IMG/VR virus record: IMGVR_UViG_3300036799_000033
Coordinates: 1-49,679 of that record
DNA length: 49,679 bases
Strand: one strand, 5' to 3'
Origin: a virus
Shown here: positions 8,741 to 17,800 of the stretch, one piece after another
Numbering within the stretch: position 1 is the stretch's first letter
Layout: each line of letters begins with the position of its first letter
Position numbers and translations under genes: made by a program
The notes under the pieces: model-generated
Told to the model about the DNA's origin: nothing
Database searches by the model: none
Seen by the model: the letters and a program-made list of their open reading frames with translations, nothing else

Positions 8741-9099
8741 ATATTGCTATCCAAAACAGTTAAAGGTTTACCCGTCGAAGCCACACATAGAGCAAACCAC
8801 GCGCCCTGGCATTCGCCGCGGATGGTACGATCGCCGCCGTTGGCGTAGACTAGGAACGCACCCCCTGGCGCTGCCACTGTGACGTTAAGCGCAGACTGTG
8901 ACCCACCGGTTTGCTGAAACTGAGGGAAGATCAGTATGTCGGTATCACCTGGGTTGTGGAAGGTGATCTCTGTCCGACTGGTGTTCGCCGGGGCCACCAG
9001 CAATGCGGTTATAGAGCTAATGTTATTAAAGGCATAGACCTTCCCGCCCGAGGTAGGACCGACCGCTCCCGATGCCCCTACGCCTCGGATGGTAGTCAT
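8737..9099 (-). CDS. Hypothetical beta-sandwich-like virion protein (120 aa)
   Basis: 120 aa starting MTTIRGVGASGAVGPTSGGK. It is beta-rich, with stretches such as ALLVAPANTSRTEITFHNPG and TDILIFPQF. This looks like a compact surface or decoration domain handling a host-exposed position, a pattern I associate with small proteins next to phage fibres. Its start overlaps the previous stop (ATGA at 9096-9099), and its own stop overlaps the start of the tailspike-like gene, implying coupled expression and perhaps a shared structure. No catalytic motif is visible, so only the structural guess is offered. Confidence 0.6.
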   Translation of the reverse strand: MTTIRGVGASGAVGPTSGGKVYAFNNISSITALLVAPANTSRTEITFHNPGDTDILIFPQFQQTGGSQSALNVTVAAPGGAFLVYANGGDRTIRGECQGAWFALCVASTGKPLTVLDSNI

Positions 9100-9653
9100 A
9101 GCTTACGCTCTATTTCTTTTTCTTCTTTCGGAGTATTCCGGTTTTCTTGTCCGCTTGATTGAACTCCTTCGCCACCCCCGGCGGGACTCCTACTTTCTTC
9201 GCGAACTGTGGATTGTGTGCGGCCGCTGCCATTAACCTCGCTTGTGTTGGACTCTTGCTGGGCATTGGGGACTACCTTTCCGCCGAGGACTTTATGTGTA
9301 CCATCGTGAAGGGCTAAGGCCATAGTGCGGAGTTCATCCTCGGTGTGAACTACTACCCGGCCAGTGCCACGGTGGTGGAATTGTTGATGGAGGGAATCGA
9401 GTTGGTCCGCGAGGTCTTTGTAGAACTCATACTCCATCGGCTTGTCGGTTGGAGAAAGGGTGTTGATCTCCTTGACCATCAACGGAGTTTCCTTCGCCAT
9501 CTTCCGCAGGCGTTCGGAGTGGTAGTGGGTGTTGTATTCGAAGTAATGCGGCCGAACGCTATGGGCTACGATGTGTTGAGAAAGCTCTAGATGACTCGCC
9601 TTCTCGATCCCGGCCCTGTCTTTGATCTTGCCGTCTGGATGTTTATCTACCAT
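9096..9653 (-). CDS. Hypothetical protein (185 aa), His-rich helical with disordered tail
   Basis: 185 aa starting MVDKHPDGKIKDRAGIEKAS. Residues 20-110 are helical and rich in His, Tyr and charged residues (HYFEYNTHYHSERLRKMAKE, then LDSLHQQFHHRGTG). Residues 130-185 are a Ser/Gly/Glu-rich linker ending EIERKL. It sits directly after the T7-like fibre gene, so it may be a fibre-associated or assembly factor. No family was recognised, and the His clusters could bind metal, but there is no clear motif. Confidence 0.6.
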   Translation of the reverse strand: MVDKHPDGKIKDRAGIEKASHLELSQHIVAHSVRPHYFEYNTHYHSERLRKMAKETPLMVKEINTLSPTDKPMEYEFYKDLADQLDSLHQQFHHRGTGRVVVHTEDELRTMALALHDGTHKVLGGKVVPNAQQESNTSEVNGSGRTQSTVREESRSPAGGGEGVQSSGQENRNTPKEEKEIERKL

Positions 9654-9660
9654 ACCTCAC

Positions 9661-11700
9661 CTATGAAGCCAGAGCGAAAGTTGCTGCATCGACAGTCCCC
9701 GCAGTTGCACCGGGGAATGTTGCGCTAGCGGATTCAATCTGTGCTTGATTAGTAGACACAAATTTCTTTCCTGTTGATCCTCCAGCAGAACCTGGACCAG
9801 AGAATGTAGGAGCGGCTCCGCCAGCGTTCAGATACCCACCGCTAGTAGCGCCAATCCAAACAATGAAGGTGAGCGCGTTCGGCAGTGCCCCGTTGAAGGT
9901 TCCATAATTCGCTTTGGATCGCCCACCTATTGCCATAAAGGTAGAAAAGTTTCCATTAACCGTGTAAGGCCCACCGATATCAGCAGAGCCGAGGTCAAAT
10001 AGATTTATCACTACACCCAATGGGAATGCATCGAAAGCACAATTGCCCCAGTCAAGTTGGAAGAATTGAGATACACTCAACGCTGTTGAGCCGTTGCCAC
10101 TGGTGTGATAGGTGACCCCAGTGATAGTCCAAGTTCCTCCGCCATCACGGCCAGCGAATACCGTTCCGCCGGGGGAGACGGTGAGGATGACGTTAGCTGG
10201 GGTTACAATATCTCCAGTAAGGGCAGTTTGATTTGCTGATCCGCCGGTGTAGTAGTTTAGATTCACTCCCGCGCCGAGATCATAAGTTCCGGCACGTTGA
10301 TTTATCGTAGCTCCACCATTACGGTTATCATAATAGCGTTTTAGATTACTAACCGCTCCAGCATTGGTTAACCAAGCACCTAAGGCGGAATCGCCAAGGC
10401 CATCGTTAGAGTCAGAACCATCGGTGCGGATGAAGAATTGTGCAGGGGTTAATGGCGCCCAAGGGCCGGGGTCAGTATAGAGCCAAGCAACATTCGCTGG
10501 GTCCAGAGTGATCGTGGTTGATTTACCATGGTAGAGCCAGAATGGGGTAACTCCATTAGGCGAGATAAGCTTGCCGTTGTTGCCATCACGGTTGAAGACG
10601 GTGATCTTATACGGGCCGACTATTCCGGCGGCCGCGGGGACAGCGAAAACGTAGCTGCTATTCCCACCGAGAATAAACGAGGTTCCATTATCTGACTGTA
10701 GCGCCGAGTACGTTGCGGTTTTATTTACCACCAACGAGGCAGCATTGTTGGAAGTCACATACCAAGTTGCTGACCCAGCGGCATCGGTAGATATGAATGC
10801 CTGTGTTCCGGGCTTGAGGATTATCGAGGTGCCAGAGGCAAAGTTCTCAAAGTTATCCGCAGCGTCAAGCGCCAGGGTGACGGTATGGGACCGAGTGTCG
10901 ATCCAGTATCCATAACCGTTCCAAAGGGTGTCACCGCGAGGGGCGGTTAAGGTAACATCGCTAGTCGCAACCAGCCGAGTCATATCATCCGCAGCGACCA
11001 AGGCACGACTGGCGTTGGCGACTACGTTGGGGAAGTTAACATCAACCTTACCGACTGCGGATACGTTAACCTGAAGGCCAAGCCCAGCATCCTCAGTGGC
11101 TAGGCCCTTAAGGCCCATAGCAGTTCTGGCCAGAGCCAGGGTTGCCGCTTCAACAACTGGAACCATCGCGGTGGAGATCGGAACCGAACCACCGCCTGGG
11201 GTGGCGATTGGATTCCCCGCCGAGTCAAACCCCATTATCAGCCCGGCGCGCTGTGCCACAGGCGGAAGCGCAAGCGGGGCAGGGTCTGAGATAGCAACGT
11301 CGATGGACCGGCCGAGTTGTTCCTGAAGCTGCTGAATCAGCATGGTGAGGTAATCGAACTGTGTCTCGATCACCTTAGGATATACCGTCCCTTGGTTGGC
11401 GAAGGAGGTATTTTGGGTTTCGTCCAAGGCTCGAACGATGGTTAGCAATGTCCCGGCCGCGATTGGCGATCCAGTTAGGGGGTAGGTAACTGAGCCACCG
11501 GCGGGGGTTGGGTTGGGACTAACTGAAGCGTTTAGAACCACCGTGTAGAGCGTGGGGGATAATAGAGTAAGATTGCCGCTAGCATCAGTGTAGTAAACTT
11601 GCAAATCACCAACAGCCACCGCTGGAAAGGTGAACGGGAACAAGGTTGTCGCTCCGTTCCCGGCGAAGGTAATCTTATTCGAGGTGGTGTTGACGGTCAT
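9661..11700 (-). CDS. Tail fibre protein with T7 gp17-type N-terminal domain
   Basis: 679 aa starting MTVNTTSNKITFAGNGATTL. Residues 1-150 show the gp17-like virion-attachment domain: FPFTF-x-x-x-x-x-DLQVYY, a TLYTV beta hairpin, GTLLTIVRALDETQ, and a helix with ETQFDYLTMLIQQLQEQLGR that leads into the shaft. The rest is beta-rich (SDGTSFILGG-like motifs, a beta-helix-like C-terminal half) and contains only one cysteine. Unlike the neighbouring tailspike-like proteins it has no signal peptide, as expected for a cytoplasmically assembled fibre. It starts immediately after the preceding stop (TAA-ATG). This is the best candidate for the true tail-attached receptor-binding fibre. Confidence 0.88.
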   Translation of the reverse strand: MTVNTTSNKITFAGNGATTLFPFTFPAVAVGDLQVYYTDASGNLTLLSPTLYTVVLNASVSPNPTPAGGSVTYPLTGSPIAAGTLLTIVRALDETQNTSFANQGTVYPKVIETQFDYLTMLIQQLQEQLGRSIDVAISDPAPLALPPVAQRAGLIMGFDSAGNPIATPGGGSVPISTAMVPVVEAATLALARTAMGLKGLATEDAGLGLQVNVSAVGKVDVNFPNVVANASRALVAADDMTRLVATSDVTLTAPRGDTLWNGYGYWIDTRSHTVTLALDAADNFENFASGTSIILKPGTQAFISTDAAGSATWYVTSNNAASLVVNKTATYSALQSDNGTSFILGGNSSYVFAVPAAAGIVGPYKITVFNRDGNNGKLISPNGVTPFWLYHGKSTTITLDPANVAWLYTDPGPWAPLTPAQFFIRTDGSDSNDGLGDSALGAWLTNAGAVSNLKRYYDNRNGGATINQRAGTYDLGAGVNLNYYTGGSANQTALTGDIVTPANVILTVSPGGTVFAGRDGGGTWTITGVTYHTSGNGSTALSVSQFFQLDWGNCAFDAFPLGVVINLFDLGSADIGGPYTVNGNFSTFMAIGGRSKANYGTFNGALPNALTFIVWIGATSGGYLNAGGAAPTFSGPGSAGGSTGKKFVSTNQAQIESASATFPGATAGTVDAATFALAS

Positions 11701-12093
11701 TTAGGCCCGGCGAGGAGCTTGGGAGACTTTGGTCGGGGGTAGAATTCCGGCGGTGGTCTGGGGGAGAGATTCGATTGGGTGAATCCACTTATCGCGGAGA
11801 TCATCCGTGATCTTCTCGGCCTCGTCGTCAAGCGGTTCCATTTCTGGAGTTGGTTCGCCGGAGAAGATGAAGTCCCGAGGGAAGGCCTTGTCGAACTTGT
11901 TGGTAACGACGCAATCGCCATTCCAGTTGCAATCGCGGGGGTTGTTTGGATCAAGGTGCCGGGGAACATCGAATTGCCTTGAGGCGGACTGGCCTTCGCT
12001 CGTCACCTCGCGATGTTCCCATTTCGTTGCGTGGGAGCCGTCGGAGTTCTTGATGTTAAGATAGTGCGGGCTCATTAGTTTCCATCGAGCCAT
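11701..12093 (-). CDS. Hypothetical phage protein (130 aa)
   Basis: 130 aa starting MARWKLMSPHYLNIKNSDGS. The start at 12093 is chosen from an AAAGGAA ribosome binding site 6 nt upstream; the much longer open frame to 12831 only overlaps the neighbouring beta-helix gene. The middle contains FDVPRHLDPNNPRDCNWNGD, an aromatic and Pro/Asp-rich segment, and the C-terminal part is acidic. I recognise this as the type of small conserved protein often found beside podoviral tail genes, but I cannot name a function. It ends SQAPRRA, one of several basic C-termini in this genome. Confidence 0.75.
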   Translation of the reverse strand: MARWKLMSPHYLNIKNSDGSHATKWEHREVTSEGQSASRQFDVPRHLDPNNPRDCNWNGDCVVTNKFDKAFPRDFIFSGEPTPEMEPLDDEAEKITDDLRDKWIHPIESLPQTTAGILPPTKVSQAPRRA

Positions 12094-12157
12094 TGAAGAT
12101 TCCTTTCTATGCTTGCCACTATGGTGGTAGAGACTTCTAAGAAAATCAAGCGGTAAA

Positions 12158-13720
12158 TCATTGCCCAAACCCCGCGCGGATGTAGGTGTTCGGGCCGACC
12201 GCAGTGTAAGTGTTGTCGATAGTGTGGAGTGGGCGGACGGCGAGATAAGCGAAGTAGCCAGCATCGGTCGCAGGCGAGCCGCCAATCGAGCCGTAATAGT
12301 CACCGACGGTGCGGTTCGGCGCAGGATAGCCGCCAAGATTGATGTCATTGGGGGTCGTAGTGTTTCCGGTGCCCTGATCGTTAACGAACTGGCTGCCCCA
12401 ATCGTAGATAATGTTATTGATCGCGGTGATGCCGCTGGTGTCGGGATCAGTTTCAAGCGCCCAACTTGGCGTCGGGCTTGCAACATGGGCAATAATGTTG
12501 TTTTTGACCTGAATGCCCGAACCGGAAGCATTAAGAATTTCGATCCCCAGCCCGCGTGGCGTGCTGCCGTCGATGTCGTCACTTTTAAGTATAACATTAT
12601 TGGTTGCAACCCCAACGGTAATGACATCGCCGGTATCACTAGCCTGATGGCCAAGATCGAAGCCGGTGGAATTGCTGACGAACAGATTGTTGGTGACCGT
12701 CCCACCGGATCGAAACTGGATACCCTCGCTGGACGAACGGGTCGATATGTTGCCGCTCGCCGTGACCGGGCCACTGCCTTGTCGCAGATAGGCGTTTCGA
12801 TTAAGGATGTTGCGTTCGCCACCAACAACATCGGCGTTCCAGCCGTTATGATCGAAGAAGTTCTCGGTCAGTGTCAGGGCGACAATGCCGGAGGCGTGAA
12901 GCCCTTGGGAACGACTAGTAATGCTGTAGGCGTTAACGACAATGTTGCGGCGGATGCTGGCGGCTAGCCTGTCCAACGGCGCGTTAAATTGAAAGTCGAT
13001 GTTGGTGCCGTAGAAACTAACCTTGCAATCCTCAATCAGCCGCCACGATGTTGAATTGTTGTTGCCGATGCCAACGGTGTCGACCGGGTTAGTAAACGCC
13101 GGATTGCTTGGGTCGCGGGTGTAGGCGTAAAACTCAAGGCCCACAATGGCGACGAAATCGCCGCCTTGACCACCGCCACCGAAGAACACAATGCCAAAGT
13201 CGTCAGGCGCGGCGGTTTGCACCATCGGACGCGCGCCGCTGCCATAGTAGGATAGCAACATCGGCTCGGTAGCGGAGCGCCCCGACAGGCCGAACAGCCC
13301 GAAAGTCTCGTTAGTCCAAGTGTCGCCGCGCTTGAGCAGAAGATGGTCGGGGAAGCCGTCGCGAAGCTTGCCAACGGCATAGGCTATCGTTTGACAAGGC
13401 GAAGCCTGTACCAAGCAGGTGTTCGCGGTATTGCTGCCGCTGGTCGAAACATAATAGGTTTGAGTATCCGCGCTGCTGCAAATCCGCGTCCAGTTATTGT
13501 CGAGCGGATCAGGCGTCCAGCACGCACCCTGCGCAGTGCCGTGATTGAACCCCGTATCAATCGGTGCGGGCTGTGGCGCTGGCAGCGGAGCCGGAACCGG
13601 CGTTACCGCGACAGGAGCCGGTTTGTGCGGATTGGGCTTCTTCGACATCGCATCGGCGGGGAGCGCGCCGCAGATCGAGGCGCCGAGGAATAGCCAGAGG
13701 ATGGCGAGGAGAGTTGTCAT
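12158..13720 (-). CDS. Secreted right-handed beta-helix protein (pectate-lyase-like)
   Basis: 520 aa. The start at 13720 overlaps the preceding stop (ATGA); an earlier in-frame ATG at 13801 lies within the upstream gene and would bury the signal sequence. Residues 1-24 (MTTLLAILWLFLGASICGAL, then PADA) are a signal peptide, followed by a Pro-rich linker (about 32-52, repeated PAP). From about residue 85 (TYYVSTSGSNTANTC) the sequence reads like a parallel beta-helix of the PbH1/pectate-lyase fold, with recurrent N-N-x-F/I turns (GTVTNNLFVSNSTG, GIQVKNNIIAHV). It could act on host or environmental polysaccharide. It contains cysteine pairs compatible with export. The substrate is unknown. Confidence 0.78.
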   Translation of the reverse strand: MTTLLAILWLFLGASICGALPADAMSKKPNPHKPAPVAVTPVPAPLPAPQPAPIDTGFNHGTAQGACWTPDPLDNNWTRICSSADTQTYYVSTSGSNTANTCLVQASPCQTIAYAVGKLRDGFPDHLLLKRGDTWTNETFGLFGLSGRSATEPMLLSYYGSGARPMVQTAAPDDFGIVFFGGGGQGGDFVAIVGLEFYAYTRDPSNPAFTNPVDTVGIGNNNSTSWRLIEDCKVSFYGTNIDFQFNAPLDRLAASIRRNIVVNAYSITSRSQGLHASGIVALTLTENFFDHNGWNADVVGGERNILNRNAYLRQGSGPVTASGNISTRSSSEGIQFRSGGTVTNNLFVSNSTGFDLGHQASDTGDVITVGVATNNVILKSDDIDGSTPRGLGIEILNASGSGIQVKNNIIAHVASPTPSWALETDPDTSGITAINNIIYDWGSQFVNDQGTGNTTTPNDINLGGYPAPNRTVGDYYGSIGGSPATDAGYFAYLAVRPLHTIDNTYTAVGPNTYIRAGFGQ

Positions 13721-15684
13721 TTTCCCACCACCGTCCAGTTCGATGCGTTGCAGCGTGCCAAAATATGATTGCTCCCGCCATTGGCGACAGTTGCGCCCCA
13801 CGTCGCTGTGTTGCTGTCGGTGACGCTTTTCTCCAAGCCTTCGGTATCACTGGCACAAGTGGGAAGATCGGCAAATGGACCAGCGGTTGTTCCCAACGCC
13901 CCGCTGAAATTCAGCGATGCAATAGAGCCACTGCCTATCGCGGCATTGCTCTTTGTCTGAAGCTGGCAACCATTTCCACTGAGACACATATACCAATCGA
14001 AGCCGTGATTGGTCGAGTTTGGGGCAAGGCTGGCTGATGTATTGGTCCAGAATATTTTACCGGCAGTATCGGACACAGAACCGGGGGCAGGTGCGCCAGA
14101 GCCTTCCGCGCTATTCAAAGTAATGGCGGTTGTGCTGGCGTCATGGATAAAAAGACCGGTCTCGACCGGAGCAAGAATATCTAGCCCGGTGCCAAATGCT
14201 CTAGTTGCTGCATTTGATCCAGTTGCCAACTGACTGGTAAGCAGAATGCCATTAGTAAACTTACGAGCGCCGTTGTTCTTGATGACTTTTCCGTTACGAT
14301 AAGTGCCGCCCGGCGTCCACACCGCTATGTTGGTTTGCTCTAAAGTTACATCAGGATACGGCGTGATCGCCACTTCGACATTATCGCCAGCAGTCCAAGT
14401 TGATGTGGTCGTTTCACAAATGAGAATTCTGCCGCCTGAAATTTGCAAGATGCGAACTGCGGGGCGAATGACGTATCCACCACTGCCAGGGCCTAATCCG
14501 TTATAAGCCAGATCACCCGCAACACTAAACGAATGTAAAGATATTTGCGTGTTCGATGTTCGAGACGTAATTTCGTACCAAGATTTCAGCGTGCCGCTCG
14601 ATCCAGAGCCATTGAACGGGGCACCGCTGTAATCATCAGCGTCAAACGCAAAGGCACCGATATTAAGCGCCGACCCACCAACCATATTGACGGTCCAGGT
14701 CGTGCCAGAGCCGGTTAAAACCGCAGCGCCTGTAACACCCGATACTGTTCCGGTTGAATAGCTCGCGCCGCTTAAATTGACCAGCAACCGCCCCTGACCG
14801 AACAAGCCGCCGTCATTCAACGTCAACGCAAGGGCTGGCGTCAGCGTAGTACCGCTAGCTTGATTGTTGCGGAATATCGCTGAGATATTACCGCTCCCAA
14901 CTGCGGTAATCTGCACCGCCTCAATGTTGGGTGCCCCCGTAGCAACAGCCTGCCCGACGACGATCCAATCTCCAACGGTAGCATTGGTGGTACTTGCAAC
15001 GGTGACTATTTGAACGTCTTTTGAGCCGGTTATATCTTGAGTGATGGTAGAGCTATAAGTCGAGCGGGCTACAGATGAAACTGTTTGCAGAACAAGGACG
15101 TTCTGTTGTGTCAACACATCTTGCGGCGTGAACCCCTGCCCTTCATCCCCGGCAATATCAGCACCAGCAAAAGAAACTCGTTTTGAGCCTAGAAAGCAGT
15201 CACCTTCACCGTAACAGTTTTGCAATTGATTAAGGACAAATCGCTGCCCTGCCGCTTGCGCGTTTGAAGTTAAATTCAAAACACCGAAAGTGCTTTTAGC
15301 GCAGGAGGCCGGAAAGTCGCAATTCGGGTCGCCAAATGAATTATCGCCGTTGGTCGGCGAAACCGACATTGTGCCTGCAAACGAATTGGAAAACGCCGGG
15401 GTAAGTCCGGTGATTGGCGCAGTTGAGGACACATCAAGAGCGCGGCGATTGGTGGCGTCGTCGCCAATTTGTGGATCGGTGGAGTTTATAGCAAGGCCGC
15501 CCGTTCCAGTTGGGCCGGGTGTGGCCGTGCCAATGCCAACATTACCGAGAAGATAATAAAGCTGATTGCCGTTGGCGAGCCAAGCCGTTGCGGCGAGCGC
15601 GCCATGATACCATCCGGCAACAATTCCGGGCGTAACGGCAAGAATTGCTGCCGCCATTAAAAGATTTCGGAAAAACTTTTTCAT
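13717..15684 (-). CDS. Secreted tail-fibre-like protein (655 aa)
   Basis: Starts MKKFFRNLLMAAAILAVTPG, a positively charged n-region with a hydrophobic core ending near IVAGWYHGALA, so a signal peptide or signal anchor is likely. Residues 40-120 carry a shaft-like motif (LLGNVGIGTATPGPTGTGGL, GNVGIGT being typical of phage fibre and long-tail-fibre repeats). The C-terminal 55 residues (SVTDSNTATWGATVANGGSN, ILARCNASNWTVVGK) match a terminal module common on phage fibre tips. It has ten or more cysteines, several paired (CDFPASC, CYGEGDC). It overlaps both neighbours by ATGA. It is probably a receptor-binding or surface-decoration protein exported rather than assembled in the cytoplasm. Confidence 0.75.
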   Translation of the reverse strand: MKKFFRNLLMAAAILAVTPGIVAGWYHGALAATAWLANGNQLYYLLGNVGIGTATPGPTGTGGLAINSTDPQIGDDATNRRALDVSSTAPITGLTPAFSNSFAGTMSVSPTNGDNSFGDPNCDFPASCAKSTFGVLNLTSNAQAAGQRFVLNQLQNCYGEGDCFLGSKRVSFAGADIAGDEGQGFTPQDVLTQQNVLVLQTVSSVARSTYSSTITQDITGSKDVQIVTVASTTNATVGDWIVVGQAVATGAPNIEAVQITAVGSGNISAIFRNNQASGTTLTPALALTLNDGGLFGQGRLLVNLSGASYSTGTVSGVTGAAVLTGSGTTWTVNMVGGSALNIGAFAFDADDYSGAPFNGSGSSGTLKSWYEITSRTSNTQISLHSFSVAGDLAYNGLGPGSGGYVIRPAVRILQISGGRILICETTTSTWTAGDNVEVAITPYPDVTLEQTNIAVWTPGGTYRNGKVIKNNGARKFTNGILLTSQLATGSNAATRAFGTGLDILAPVETGLFIHDASTTAITLNSAEGSGAPAPGSVSDTAGKIFWTNTSASLAPNSTNHGFDWYMCLSGNGCQLQTKSNAAIGSGSIASLNFSGALGTTAGPFADLPTCASDTEGLEKSVTDSNTATWGATVANGGSNHILARCNASNWTVVGK

Positions 15685-16526
15685 TGATGAGTCCAGGCCG
15701 AACCGTCAAAAAAAGCGCGGCACTTCACACTGCCGCCGCCTGTAAATGTCCCGCCAAGAACTGGGCATGAGGTCAGTTGATCTGTGACGTAAACTGAGCC
15801 TCCCGTAATTCCCGTTGGCAACGATGCAACGGCATAACCAGCTAGAATAGCTTGACCGCCCTTGATTGTTAAACCAGTGGTTTGCGTTTGCGCATCAGTG
15901 CCACTAGCAACAGCAACGGGGGACTGCAACAGCAGCGATGAAGGAGTGCCAGTGCCAGTACCATTACCAGCACTGATTGTAATATTTCCGCCGCCTACAT
16001 TACTGTCAGTTCCGGCTCGTGATCCTTGCGCCAACAATTTTTGTGCGACCGGCGAAGCTGCATCGGCATCACCGAGGCGAAGTGATGCCACATCAGAGCG
16101 GCATAACAATAAATCGGGCGCGTGTTGAAAAGCTCCGCTGTCGTTCCATGTCAGACACGTCGATCCAGCAATGCCGAGATACGCATTGCTTACAGCGAAT
16201 GAACGGAAGTCCCATGCTCGGAAGTACACCTCATTATTGAAAAACCCGACTCCAGACGTAGAGGTCGGCCCGATAGAAACAATATCTACACCGCCCGAAT
16301 CCGCAGGGGCGATAAATCCGCTAAAAGAACTTGTCCCTGTAACAGCAAGTTTATTAGTTCCAATGGTTGCGCCGTTTAATGCAAGCGAAGTCATGGTACA
16401 GGTAGTAGAACAGCCGCCAGCGGGTTGATTAAACCCCTGTCCGATTGCAGACGACACGCAGGCCACCAGCGTGACCAGCACGACCCTGCCGAGGAGATTG
16501 ATAAAGCGATCCATCATGCTCACCAT
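15681..16526 (-). CDS. Secreted fibre-like protein (281 aa)
   Basis: Starts at 16526 (MVSMMDRFINLLGRVVLVTL), with a closely spaced alternative ATG at 16517 (MMDRF). Residues 5-28 form a hydrophobic signal sequence ending SSAIGQG. The mature part begins with a Cys-x3-Cys pair (CSTTC) and is Gly/Ser/Thr-rich beta, ending in a domain with LTSCPVLGGTFTGGGSVKCR and FFDGSAWTHQ. Similar segments occur at the ends of phage fibre proteins. It is a member of the run of tail-like proteins with leader peptides, and is coupled to its neighbours through short overlaps. Confidence 0.7.
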   Translation of the reverse strand: MVSMMDRFINLLGRVVLVTLVACVSSAIGQGFNQPAGGCSTTCTMTSLALNGATIGTNKLAVTGTSSFSGFIAPADSGGVDIVSIGPTSTSGVGFFNNEVYFRAWDFRSFAVSNAYLGIAGSTCLTWNDSGAFQHAPDLLLCRSDVASLRLGDADAASPVAQKLLAQGSRAGTDSNVGGGNITISAGNGTGTGTPSSLLLQSPVAVASGTDAQTQTTGLTIKGGQAILAGYAVASLPTGITGGSVYVTDQLTSCPVLGGTFTGGGSVKCRAFFDGSAWTHQ

Positions 16527-17158
16527 TTCGAACAGGTAAACTTGTCGCCGGTCGTCGCGCCGATCAGGAACACCGCGGCGGAGATACCGATGCCCAACGG
16601 CGAATTGTACGAGCCGCCCGCGCTGGTCGAGGACGACCCGGCGTTGAGCGTGTAGGTGCCGTTGGTGCCGACTGCTGGCGTTACTGTGGTCCAGCTAAAG
16701 CCGAGCGCGTCGGTGGAGAGATTTTGGATTTGGAAGCCGTGTGGAGCGGTCCCGGCCCCGATGATGGATTGCGCCGTTCCGCCTGACGTGACAGTACCGC
16801 TGCAATCGGATGGCGCGGTGGTGGGGACCGGAGAGTTGACAGCAGCTAATACCGCCGCATCCAGTACTCGCAGATGGCCGGATAGATCAAGGCTAAGCGG
16901 TGCGCTAGTCTGACCTTCGGTATAGGTTGGGTCGGCTGCGGTTGCTGTCCCTCCGCTGCTTCCTCCACCACCAGTGACTAGGTTGCCATGCTGGTCGCAG
17001 TTAACGAAAGCAGCCTGACCAGAGGTTACAGTCGGCTGGACTAGGTTGTATACACAGAGCATGGCCTGTGCCCCAGGCGGGGGAGGCCATCCTGCGTTTT
17101 GAGCCTGGGCTGGCGCAGAGCCCAGGAGTAAGCAAAGCGCCAGCCCAAGTTTTCTCAT
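16520..17158 (-). CDS. Secreted small beta-rich protein (212 aa)
   Basis: The start at 17158 overlaps the previous stop (ATGA). An earlier ATG at 17176 would add six residues and lies inside the upstream gene. Residues 1-20 (MRKLGLALCLLLGSAPAQAQ) are a clear signal peptide with an AQA-Q cleavage site. The mature protein has an N-terminal Pro-rich segment (GWPPPPGAQ), a Gly/Ser linker (about 70-80) and a C-terminal beta domain (GFQIQNLSTDALGFSWTTVT) reminiscent of small phage capsid or fibre decoration domains. It has four cysteines. Function unknown; it is part of the leader-peptide cluster. Confidence 0.68.
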   Translation of the reverse strand: MRKLGLALCLLLGSAPAQAQNAGWPPPPGAQAMLCVYNLVQPTVTSGQAAFVNCDQHGNLVTGGGGSSGGTATAADPTYTEGQTSAPLSLDLSGHLRVLDAAVLAAVNSPVPTTAPSDCSGTVTSGGTAQSIIGAGTAPHGFQIQNLSTDALGFSWTTVTPAVGTNGTYTLNAGSSSTSAGGSYNSPLGIGISAAVFLIGATTGDKFTCSKW

Positions 17159-17793
17159 TGCGCTGATTCCGTCCAACGGAAGGAGATATTCAACAGCGCG
17201 GTGGGGGTCGTGCCAGTTAGGTTAACACAGAGTTGCTGGGCCACCCCTCGAAGGATTGGGGCTTGAGAGAAGTTTCGATCGGCGTAGTTGAAGGCAAGGC
17301 CTGGTTGGACCGCTGCGCCGACGGTGGTAGCGACAAGGCCCAGGTTTCCGTTATCTAGGATACCGGGGGTGGTGTCGTTCACGGTGGGGTTTGCAGTCCA
17401 GGCGGTGGTGGTAGCTGAGGCTGCCGGGTTGGAGGAGTCTAAGGCATATGGAGCCGGTAAGGCTGTGGATGTTGCCGCTGTTCCGCCTGAATTGGCGGAG
17501 GCATTCTTGCGGAGCAGGACCGGGATGGAGATCGCGGTGCCGGAACCTGAGATCACCACCCGTTGCAGGCGGACTACTTTGGTCGCCGAGCCGGTTAGGC
17601 AGGCGACGTCGGTGGCAGCGGCTGCGGGGACTAGACCGACAGAGGTTGCGCCGTAGGTGGCGACGGAGGGTTCGGAGAGGCAGTTGATTCCAGTTTGTGG
17701 AACCGAGTTCACCCCACCAACCGCGACGCACTGAGCCTGGGTGGCGAGAGTGCCACCCAGAAGGAGTGCGAGGGAGAGAAGAAGTTTCTTCAT
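17155..17793 (-). CDS. Secreted hypothetical beta-rich protein (212 aa)
   Basis: The start at 17793 is supported by a GAGG ribosome binding site. Upstream in-frame ATGs up to 17931 lie within the capsid-cement gene. Residues 1-21 (MKKLLLSLALLLGGTLATQA) are a classical signal peptide. The mature region is Ala/Thr/Gly-rich beta (VVRLQRVVISGSGTAISIPV, LLRKNASANSGGTAATST), which looks like a compact jelly-roll-like domain. It has four cysteines. It is the first of the secreted series and immediately follows the capsid-cement gene, so it may be a decoration-like protein that acquired a leader, or an exported surface factor. Confidence 0.68.
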   Translation of the reverse strand: MKKLLLSLALLLGGTLATQAQCVAVGGVNSVPQTGINCLSEPSVATYGATSVGLVPAAAATDVACLTGSATKVVRLQRVVISGSGTAISIPVLLRKNASANSGGTAATSTALPAPYALDSSNPAASATTTAWTANPTVNDTTPGILDNGNLGLVATTVGAAVQPGLAFNYADRNFSQAPILRGVAQQLCVNLTGTTPTALLNISFRWTESAQ

Positions 17794-17800
17794 CTGATCC

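Noticed and set aside
8022-8882. 286-aa plus-strand open frame opposite the tailspike-like gene
   Set aside because: It is the antisense shadow of a low-complexity, beta-rich coding region; no promoter or ribosome binding site was seen.
12093-12831. 376-aa minus-strand frame extending upstream of the small protein at 11701
   Set aside because: The extra sequence lies antiphase within the beta-helix gene and has unnatural composition; the start at 12093 has a good ribosome binding site.
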